Below the pieces are notes generated by a model, which ran no database searches, was not told where the DNA came from, and was given only the letters and a program-made list of their open reading frames with translations. 21,328 nucleotides of DNA from Bacteroidia bacterium. GTDB taxonomy: Bacteria; Bacteroidota; Bacteroidia; Bacteroidales; VadinHA17. A program made the position numbers and the translations under genes. The stretch spans positions 1 to 21,328 of the forward strand of contig JAPLEC010000458.1 in NCBI GenBank assembly GCA_026391515.1, given 5' to 3'. Shown piece by piece: positions 14,965 through 21,328 of this stretch. The first letter of the stretch is position 1. Each line of letters starts with the position of its first letter.

Positions 14965-17898
14965 ATGTACTTAAACTGCCATTCATATTACAGTCTTCGC
15001 TACGGAACAATGTCCGTGGAACAGCTTGTGCAGAAAGCAGCAGCTGCAGGAGCTGCATCAATTGCTCTTACAGATATAAATAATTCAACAGCAGTACCGG
15101 AATTTGCGGGAGAATGTATCAAAAACAATTTACAGCCAGTTGCAGGCATTGAATTCAGAAATGACAATGAAATGCAATATATCGGAATCGCGCGTAATAA
15201 CAAGGGTGTGAGAGAGCTGAATGAATTTCTGTCAAAACACAATTTTGAAAAAACATCAATTCCCTTTCCGGCACCCCATTTTTCGGAAGCATATATTATT
15301 TATTCGCACACAAAACTTCCGAATCGCAAACTATTTGATAATGAACGTATCGGAATCAGGACAGAGGATGTGAACAAGCTGCTCACACTATCAGGTGCTG
15401 ACAGGAACAAAATGGTTATCCTGCAACCGGTCACATTTGCAAATAACGATGATATATTCATTCACAGAAGCCTCAGGGCGGTCGACAATAATATACTCCT
15501 CAGCCACCTGAGGCCATGGCAGTGTGCCGGTGAAAATGAGTTTTTTCATCCCCCGGGGTACCTCAGAAGCATGTTCGAACAATATCCGGCAATTATCAAT
15601 AACACATATGACTTGCTGGAAGACTGCAATCTATCTTTTGATTTCAACAGCCAGAAGAACAAAAAGATCTTTTCCGCAAGCAGGTACGACGACAAGCTGC
15701 TTCTTGAGAAGCTTGCCTGGGATGGAATGTTGTACAGGTATGGCAAAAATAACAATGAAGCGAGAAAAAGGATCGCCCATGAGCTTGAGATAATTGATAA
15801 GCTTGGCTTCTCGGCATATTTTCTTATAACCTGGGATATTGTCAGGTACTCAATGGCAAGAGGTTTTTACCATGTCGGAAGAGGCAGCGGTGCAAATTCG
15901 ATAGTCGCTTACTGTCTGAAAATCACCAATGTTGATCCAATTGATCTAAACCTTTACTTTGAGAGATTCATTAATCCCAAACGAAGCAGTCCCCCCGATT
16001 TTGATATTGATTATTCATGGAAAGAGAGAGATGAGGTTATTGATTATATTTTTAAAAGGTACGGATACAGTCACACAGCACTTCTGGGGACTATCAGCAC
16101 TTTCAGGGGGAAATCAATTGTCAGGGAGCTTGGGAAAATCCACGGATTGCCAAAAGAAGAAATAGACGCAATTATTGATAACCCGTCGTCTGAATCGAAC
16201 CGGAATGAGATAACAGATATTATCTTTTCGACAGGACATAAGATTGCCGACTTCCCGAATATGCGGAGCATCCATGCGGGAGGGATTCTGATTTCGGAAG
16301 AGCCGGTTTCGTGCTATACAGCGCTTGACATGCCCCCGAAAGGATTTCCGACAACCCAGTGGGATATGTACACTGCTGAAGAGATTGGTTTTGAAAAGCT
16401 TGACATTCTCAGTCAGCGTGGCATCGGGCATATCAGGGAGAGCGCTGAGATAATACTCAGGAACCGCTCAATAGATGTCGATGTACATGCAATCCAGATG
16501 TTCAAGAATGATCCTAAAATAAAAGAATACCTGAAGACCGGTGAGACTAAGGGATGCTTTTATGTAGAAAGCCCGTCAATGCGCGGACTTCTGCAGAAGC
16601 TGAAGTGTGATGATTACACAACGCTTGTTGCAGCCAGTTCAATAATAAGGCCGGGTGTTGCACGTTCCGGGATGATGCGGGAATATATTTACCGATTTCA
16701 TAATCCTCATAATTTTAAATACTTACATCCAGTAATGAAAGAACAGCTTGAGGAGACCTTCGGGGTCATGGTTTACCAGGAGGATGTACTTAAGGTATGC
16801 CATCACTTTGCCGGGCTCGATCTTGCTGATGCCGATACTCTTCGCCGGGCAATGAGCGGAAAATACCGTTCGAAGCAGGAGATGCGCCGAATAATCGAGA
16901 AATTCTTCTCAAACTGCCGTGAGAAAGGATACAGTGATAAGCTTACCAAAGAGGTCTGGCGGCAGATTGAATCTTTCGCAGGTTATTCATTTTCAAAAGC
17001 ACATTCAGCATCGTATGCCGTGGAAAGCTTCCAGAGCCTTTACCTGAAAGCGCATTTCCCGCTTGAGTTCATGGTGGCTGTTATCAACAATTTTGGAGGA
17101 TTCTACAGGACATGGGTATATGTTCATGAAGCAAAAAGGTACGGGGCCGTTGTACAACCACCATGTATTAACAAAAGCACTTATAAGACAACTATTTACG
17201 GATCAGAGATCTACCTTGGATTCATCCATATCATGAGCCTCGAAAATAATCTGGCAATATCAATTGAAGAAAACCGGAAGGCCTGGGGATCATTTGCAGA
17301 TCTCAATGACTTTGTGAACAGGGTCAACCCGGGGCTTGAACAGGTGATCCTGCTTATCAGGTCCGGAGCATTCAGATTCACCGGTAAAACAAAGTCAGTG
17401 CTCCTGTGGGAGGCACACATGATGATAAATAAAAGCAAGCCTGAACCAATGCGGCCTCTCTTCCCCTCCCCCGTTACAGACTTCTTATTACCCGACCTGG
17501 AGCAGAATAAGCTTGATGATGCATATGATGAGATAGAGCTTTTCAGCTTTCCTGTTTCGATGAGCTGGTTCGATATGCTCGAAACATCATTCCGGGGAGA
17601 AATAACAGCACGCGAAATGATTAACAATATCGGGAAAAAAGTCAGGATGGTCGGGCACCTGGTGACAATAAAATATATTAAAACAATAAAAAAAGAGTGG
17701 ATGAACTTTGGATGTTTTATCGATGCTGAAGGTAGCTTCTTTGATACTACTCATTTTCCGCAATCACTTAAAGACTACCCGTTTAAAGGAGCAGGAACAT
17801 ACCTGATCCTGGGCAAAGTCGTGGAAGAATTCGGTTATGCATCTGTTGAAGTTGAAAAGATGGCGAAGCTTCCGGTCAAGCCCGATAAAAGGTACTGA
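14965..17898 (+). CDS. Error-prone-type DNA polymerase III alpha (DnaE2/ImuC-like)
   Basis: A 977-residue C-family polymerase, shorter than replicative DnaE (about 1,150 or more). The PHP domain (1 to about 230) starts at NCHSYYS, where active PHP sites have HxH, and has TDI at 36-38 where TDH/TDR is usual, so metal binding looks damaged. The polymerase core is intact: VGRGSGA (304-310), PDFDID (344-349), HAGG (437-440) and the third aspartate D480 in EKLDIL; then GMMVYQED-like and FSKAHSASYA motifs. The C-terminal region ends in an OB-fold-like segment without the tau-binding tail; no clear clamp motif was found. An in-frame TGA at 14959-14961 leaves ATG 14965 as the first start. Pairing with a Y-family polymerase and S24 repressor suggests translesion mutagenesis. 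Its stop abuts the convergent prsW stop. Confidence 0.87.
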   Translation: MYLNCHSYYSLRYGTMSVEQLVQKAAAAGAASIALTDINNSTAVPEFAGECIKNNLQPVAGIEFRNDNEMQYIGIARNNKGVRELNEFLSKHNFEKTSIPFPAPHFSEAYIIYSHTKLPNRKLFDNERIGIRTEDVNKLLTLSGADRNKMVILQPVTFANNDDIFIHRSLRAVDNNILLSHLRPWQCAGENEFFHPPGYLRSMFEQYPAIINNTYDLLEDCNLSFDFNSQKNKKIFSASRYDDKLLLEKLAWDGMLYRYGKNNNEARKRIAHELEIIDKLGFSAYFLITWDIVRYSMARGFYHVGRGSGANSIVAYCLKITNVDPIDLNLYFERFINPKRSSPPDFDIDYSWKERDEVIDYIFKRYGYSHTALLGTISTFRGKSIVRELGKIHGLPKEEIDAIIDNPSSESNRNEITDIIFSTGHKIADFPNMRSIHAGGILISEEPVSCYTALDMPPKGFPTTQWDMYTAEEIGFEKLDILSQRGIGHIRESAEIILRNRSIDVDVHAIQMFKNDPKIKEYLKTGETKGCFYVESPSMRGLLQKLKCDDYTTLVAASSIIRPGVARSGMMREYIYRFHNPHNFKYLHPVMKEQLEETFGVMVYQEDVLKVCHHFAGLDLADADTLRRAMSGKYRSKQEMRRIIEKFFSNCREKGYSDKLTKEVWRQIESFAGYSFSKAHSASYAVESFQSLYLKAHFPLEFMVAVINNFGGFYRTWVYVHEAKRYGAVVQPPCINKSTYKTTIYGSEIYLGFIHIMSLENNLAISIEENRKAWGSFADLNDFVNRVNPGLEQVILLIRSGAFRFTGKTKSVLLWEAHMMINKSKPEPMRPLFPSPVTDFLLPDLEQNKLDDAYDEIELFSFPVSMSWFDMLETSFRGEITAREMINNIGKKVRMVGHLVTIKYIKTIKKEWMNFGCFIDAEGSFFDTTHFPQSLKDYPFKGAGTYLILGKVVEEFGYASVEVEKMAKLPVKPDKRY

Positions 17899-18618
17899 TC
17901 ATACCTCAAGTTCATCCGATTCAGAATATTCCTGATCATCAGACTGAACTGATTTAAAAGGCGATGCATCCGATAGTTTTGATATTTTACGAAACCCTGT
18001 AATCCAGTAAAGAATAAATAAAGGAACAAAAACCAATAAAAGGATCTGATTATTACCAAGTAAAAGGAAATCGTATGCGCCATGTGAAATAAAGGGAATA
18101 ATAAAAGCAGCCAGAAGGTTAATTGTCCGGTATTTCGGATTAAAACGCGCCAGCCCGAAATTATAACCCATCATAACTCCAAAAAGAGCATGTGCAGGAA
18201 CTGCGGTAAGTGCACGTGCAATACCAATGCTGAAACCTCCCTCGAAAACGTAAAGAATATTCTCTACTGCTGCAAAACCCAGTGCAATATAAACTGCATA
18301 GACTATTCCGTCAAATTTCTCATTGAAGTTTATGTTATTCCAGAAGAACAGGCAAAATGCCAGGTATTTTATTCCTTCCTCTGTCAGCCCTGCAACCAGA
18401 AAAGCTGTATAAGCAGCTTCATTTATTCCTTCCGGACCTTTGTAAAGGCTGGTAAGACCCCACTCAATTAACATTACAGGTAATATGCATAAAGAACCTA
18501 TAAATAAGGCTTTTAACAATAGAGAAACAGGCTCTTTTTCATATTTGTCACGATTATAGATATAAAAGGCAATAATGAATACCGGTGCAAGGGAAATTAA
18601 CAATAAGCTGTCGATCAT
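17899..18618 (-). CDS. prsW: PrsW-family intramembrane metalloprotease
   Basis: A 239-residue polytopic membrane protein, about seven or eight hydrophobic helices, with all PrsW motifs: E80-E81-x-x-K84 (LTEEGIK), F115-x3-E119 (FAAVEN), H143-x3-G147 (PAHALFG) and H179 in SHGAYDF. In Bacillus, PrsW cleaves anti-sigma factor RsiW; the substrate here is unknown and no anti-sigma gene is in the window. The tail after about 210 is hydrophilic and acidic. Start: a GTG at 18621 immediately precedes ATG 18618; the ATG is preferred. It follows the rel gene by 17 nt on the same strand, suggesting one transcript, and abuts the dnaE stop with no intergenic base. Confidence 0.88.
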   Translation of the reverse strand: MIDSLLLISLAPVFIIAFYIYNRDKYEKEPVSLLLKALFIGSLCILPVMLIEWGLTSLYKGPEGINEAAYTAFLVAGLTEEGIKYLAFCLFFWNNINFNEKFDGIVYAVYIALGFAAVENILYVFEGGFSIGIARALTAVPAHALFGVMMGYNFGLARFNPKYRTINLLAAFIIPFISHGAYDFLLLGNNQILLLVFVPLFILYWITGFRKISKLSDASPFKSVQSDDQEYSESDELEV

Positions 18619-18635
18619 CACTAAATTAAATTAAC

Positions 18636-20807
18636 TTAATTATTCTGGCGAATTACCTTAAGGACTCCCTTGATTGAGTGGATTTTTCTTATAATGCCGT
18701 ACAAAACATCATTATTTGGCACAAACAAATTAAGCATTCCATCGAACATTCCATCTTCCATGTTATATGTGAAATTCCTTATGGTCACAGTATAGGTTGA
18801 AATTATTTCAACAATTTTGTTGACGATTCCGATATCTTCAACCCCGGTTATCTTTATTGAGGTTATAAAGGAAGTGCTGCTTTTTGTTTTAGTCCACCTG
18901 GCAGTTACAACCCTGTAGGGATACCTGGCCATCATATAATGTGCATTAGGACAGCTGGTTCTGTGTATTTTAATCCCTTCCGAAATCGTAACAAAACCAA
19001 AGACTGAATCACCTAGGACAGGATTGCAGCACTTTGACAGTTTATAATCGAGCCCCTCTACCCTATCTTCAATTATAAGAAAATCAGAGTATTGGGAATC
19101 GACCAGATCTTTAGCTTCTTTTTCAGGAGATGGAGCAATCTGAGGAAGAGGTTGTGGCGTCTGATCCTTCTGAAGAACATCTTTAATCTCGAGGAGTTCA
19201 ATTTTGCCGGTTTCAATAAGGAAATATAGATTCTGTGCAGTCTTGAGATTATAATGATTGATAAGAGTTTGAATGACAACATCACCATAAGGGATTTTCC
19301 AGTTTTTTAACCGTCGCATCAATATTTCTTTGCCTTCAGCAGCAGCTTTTGCTTTCTCCTCATTCAGAACCTGTTTTATTTTAGTCTTTGCCTTGCCGGT
19401 TACAACAAATGAAAGCCAGTCCTGCTTTGGTTTCTGGTTTTTTGACCTGATAATATCGACATGATCACCATTTTGAAGGACATACCTGATTGTGACATTC
19501 TTGCCATTTACTTTTCCACCGACACAAGAGGCTCCAACAGCAGTATGGATATCGAATGCAAAATCAAGAACAGTTGCTCCTGCAGGCAGTTGTCTCAGGT
19601 CGCCTTTAGGGGTAAAAACAAATATTTCATCAGTATAAAGGCCTGATCTGACCTGGTCGAGGAAAGTAGTTTCCTCCTTATCTGACGATTCGAGAATCTC
19701 CCTCATCCTGGAGAGCCAGGTATCAAGTCCTCCTTCACCCTTAATTCCTTTATATTTAAAATGCGCTGCAAGGCCTTTTTCAGCAATCTCATCCATTCTT
19801 TTTGATCGTATCTGAACTTCAACCCATTTACCGCGAGGACCAACAACAGTGGTATGCAGAGACTCATATCCATTTGATTTGGGCACAGATATCCAGTCGC
19901 GTAACCTGCTTGGATTTGGCTGATAAAGATCTGTTACAACTGAATAAGCTCTCCAGCAGTCAGATTTATCACTATCATTTTTATTGTCGAGGATGATTCT
20001 GACAGCAAACAAGTCGTAGACTTCTTCAAATTCGACCCCCTGCTTCTTCATTTTAAGCATGATGGAATGAATTGATTTGGTGCGGCTTTTAATTTCGAAT
20101 TTAAACCCTTGTTTTTCGAGCTTCTCCTGAAGGGGTTGAGAGAATTCCCTTATAAATCTGTTCCTTGATGCTGTTGTTTGTTTAAGCCGGTTTTCAATAT
20201 AGCTGTACTGCTCAGGTTCAAGATATTTGGAAGCCAGATCCTCCATCTCTGATTTAATATTATAGAAGCCCAGCCGGTGTGCCAAGGGTGCATAAAGGAA
20301 ATATGTCTCAGAAGCGATCGGTAATTGCTCTTTTCCGGGAGCCATATCAAGGTTACGCATATATTCCAGTCGTTCTACCAGCTTGATAAGTATTACACGT
20401 ACATCATCAGCAAGACTTAATAACAGCTTACGGAAGTTTTCAGCCTGGTATGCCGATTGCATAGATTCTATGCTTGAAACTCTTGAAAAACCATTTAAGA
20501 TTTCCACAACCTTCTTTCCTAATTCCTTTTCAAGTTCCTGTAAGCTGATATCCAGATTGTTATATGAATCGTGAAGCAAGGCCGCAATTATCGATGTGAG
20601 TCCCAGACTCATCTCCCCTGCAATAATCCTGGCAACAGAAAGAGCATGAAGTATCTGTAGCTCTCCTGTAAGTATTTTATTTCCTCCACAAGATTTAATT
20701 GCAAGGTTGAGAGCTCTCCTTATTTTAGAATAATCTTCCCTGGCAACTGTGTTCTTGGCCGCCTTCAGCAAAGCTCTGTATCCCGATTGTATTTCTTTTG
20801 ATTCCAA
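18636..20807 (-). CDS. relA: RelA/SpoT-family (p)ppGpp synthetase with altered hydrolase site
   Basis: A 723-residue long RSH protein with the full order HD (about 45-155), synthetase (240-350), TGS (392-455), zinc-finger/CC (585-625) and ACT (645-720). The synthetase looks active: D265 in YDLFAVRI, RLRD (301-304), NGYESLHTT (312-320) and E330 in VEVQIRS. The HD domain keeps H54 and H79-D80, but the catalytic Glu-Asp of HDxxED is N83-N84, and the LADRLHNMRT motif reads LVERLEYMRN, with the metal Asp replaced by E145. It is therefore probably a synthetase without ppGpp hydrolase activity. Its RLRD motif resembles the basic RxKD of bifunctional Rel rather than the acidic ExDD of proteobacterial RelA. 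The only plausible N-terminal start is TTG at 20807; no ATG lies upstream in frame. Confidence 0.9.
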   Translation of the reverse strand: MESKEIQSGYRALLKAAKNTVAREDYSKIRRALNLAIKSCGGNKILTGELQILHALSVARIIAGEMSLGLTSIIAALLHDSYNNLDISLQELEKELGKKVVEILNGFSRVSSIESMQSAYQAENFRKLLLSLADDVRVILIKLVERLEYMRNLDMAPGKEQLPIASETYFLYAPLAHRLGFYNIKSEMEDLASKYLEPEQYSYIENRLKQTTASRNRFIREFSQPLQEKLEKQGFKFEIKSRTKSIHSIMLKMKKQGVEFEEVYDLFAVRIILDNKNDSDKSDCWRAYSVVTDLYQPNPSRLRDWISVPKSNGYESLHTTVVGPRGKWVEVQIRSKRMDEIAEKGLAAHFKYKGIKGEGGLDTWLSRMREILESSDKEETTFLDQVRSGLYTDEIFVFTPKGDLRQLPAGATVLDFAFDIHTAVGASCVGGKVNGKNVTIRYVLQNGDHVDIIRSKNQKPKQDWLSFVVTGKAKTKIKQVLNEEKAKAAAEGKEILMRRLKNWKIPYGDVVIQTLINHYNLKTAQNLYFLIETGKIELLEIKDVLQKDQTPQPLPQIAPSPEKEAKDLVDSQYSDFLIIEDRVEGLDYKLSKCCNPVLGDSVFGFVTISEGIKIHRTSCPNAHYMMARYPYRVVTARWTKTKSSTSFITSIKITGVEDIGIVNKIVEIISTYTVTIRNFTYNMEDGMFDGMLNLFVPNNDVLYGIIRKIHSIKGVLKVIRQNN

Positions 20808-20844
20808 TGAAGCAATTGAAAGTGATTGTCCTGTTGCAAGTAAA

Positions 20845-20876
20845 CAAATATTCTTTAACCTGAGGCAGATTTCAAA
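20845..20876 (-). promoter_or_regulatory. Candidate promoter of the rel-prsW unit
   Basis: On the minus strand TTTG (20873-20876), 20 nt, then AATATTTG (20845-20852), one mismatch from TAnnTTTG. The leader before the TTG start would be about 30 nt. The -33 box overlaps the T run of the upstream terminator. Confidence 0.35.
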
Positions 20877-20912
20877 AAAAATCCCCGGGTAATTAAGGAA
20901 TCCCGGGGATTT
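20874..20912 (-). terminator. Intrinsic terminator of the outer-membrane protein gene
   Basis: An 11-bp perfect stem AAATCCCCGGG (20879-20889) and CCCGGGGATTT (20902-20912) with a 12-nt loop. The A run at 20874-20881 is a T run on the minus strand immediately after the stem, and the stop codon is 18 nt upstream of it, so it terminates the minus-strand gene. There is no T run in the plus direction. Confidence 0.9.
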
Positions 20913-20930
20913 AAAAAATGATAATTATAC

Positions 20931-21328
20931 TTATCTGATTGAGACTCCTAATCCTGCTGATAATACGCTGTAATGCGACCATGTATAATCGACATGAAAA
21001 GTAACGACCGACAACTTAAGTCTGAAACCGACATTTGCCCTTAGTGCGGAAATGTTTTTGATGTTTATTTCTCCAAAATCAGCTCCGGTTATTACTCCTT
21101 CATCAGAATAAACAGGATCAACTTCTCCCCATGTTGGTGTCGGAAAATATCCTTCAAGTTTTACTGAAGTATTGGTTCTGCTATAACCAAGTCCGCCATA
21201 GAATGTAATTACTTTTAAATTTACCGAAGCAAGTGCACTGACATTCCAGGCTTCAACTGTTGTGGATAAATTCTGATCAGAGAAAGAAGTATTATCATAA
21301 TTTGAATAGTTTGAGTAATCATCACCAT
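20931..21328 (-). CDS. Outer-membrane beta-barrel protein, C-terminal part
   Basis: The minus strand is open from the window edge to a TAA at 20931-20933, giving about 131 residues of a protein whose start lies outside. It has alternating hydrophobic/aromatic strands separated by polar loops, for example VITFYGGLGYSRTNTSVKL and LRANVGFRLKLSVVTFHVDY, and ends SVLSAGLGVSIR. That is the typical last strand of small Bacteroidota barrels, although the terminal residue is Arg rather than Phe. Residues near the window edge are Ser/Asn/Tyr-rich, as in an extracellular loop. It resembles DUF6588-type barrels, but I am unsure of the family. A strong terminator follows. Confidence 0.65.
   Translation of the reverse strand, partial: GDDYSNYSNYDNTSFSDQNLSTTVEAWNVSALASVNLKVITFYGGLGYSRTNTSVKLEGYFPTPTWGEVDPVYSDEGVITGADFGEINIKNISALRANVGFRLKLSVVTFHVDYTWSHYSVLSAGLGVSIR

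Overview
The window reads as chromosomal DNA of a member of the Bacteroidota, most likely an environmental Bacteroidales/Marinilabiliales-type bacterium. The support is moderate AT-rich composition, near absence of Shine-Dalgarno sequences, several good matches to the Bacteroidota promoter (TTTG, about 20 nt, TAnnTTTG), and typical gene content: an exported TPR protein after gyrA, DUF2461, an LTA-synthase-like sulfatase, and an outer-membrane barrel. No lineage was confirmed by any search. No tRNA, rRNA, CRISPR array, transposase or phage gene was seen.

Layout. (1) 29-3834: gyrA, then an exported TPR protein with its own promoter, closed by a strong intrinsic terminator. (2) 3835-4183: gene-free, holding a 100-nt imperfect hairpin and a second degenerate half copy. 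(3) 4184-6206: a two-gene unit of an Old Yellow Enzyme-type oxidoreductase with a four-cysteine cluster and a short-chain dehydrogenase. (4) 6199-7272, minus: a lipoprotein of the MEMO family. (5) 7422-9115: DUF2461 overlapping a zinc-methyltransferase-like member of the UroD superfamily. (6) 9159-11249, minus: membrane phosphoglycerol-transferase-like sulfatase, with a divergent YtfJ-like periplasmic protein (11365-11904). (7) 11988-12524: a MobB-like P-loop protein, abutting the next gene tail to tail.

(8) 12525-17898 is the most interesting part, an apparent self-contained inducible mutagenesis module. A 275-residue HTH plus S24-peptidase (LexA/CI-like) repressor with Ala-Gly cleavage site and Ser/Lys dyad is encoded divergently from a catalytically intact Y-family polymerase with a QLDMF clamp motif. 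A short DnaE2-like polymerase with a damaged PHP metal site follows. The repressor/polymerase intergenic region carries two 19-bp operator-like palindromes 23 bp apart overlapping divergent promoter elements. Two different short-period inverted arrays, of 10 bp and 8 bp, sit just before each polymerase gene. It resembles the lexA-imuA-imuB-dnaE2 cassette in logic but has no recognisable imuA, and the Y-family member is not an inactive ImuB.

(9) 17899-20807, minus: a long RelA/SpoT homologue whose hydrolase residues are substituted while the synthetase is intact, followed 17 nt later by a PrsW-type membrane protease. (10) 20874-21328, minus: terminator and C-terminal part of an outer-membrane beta-barrel protein that runs off the window.
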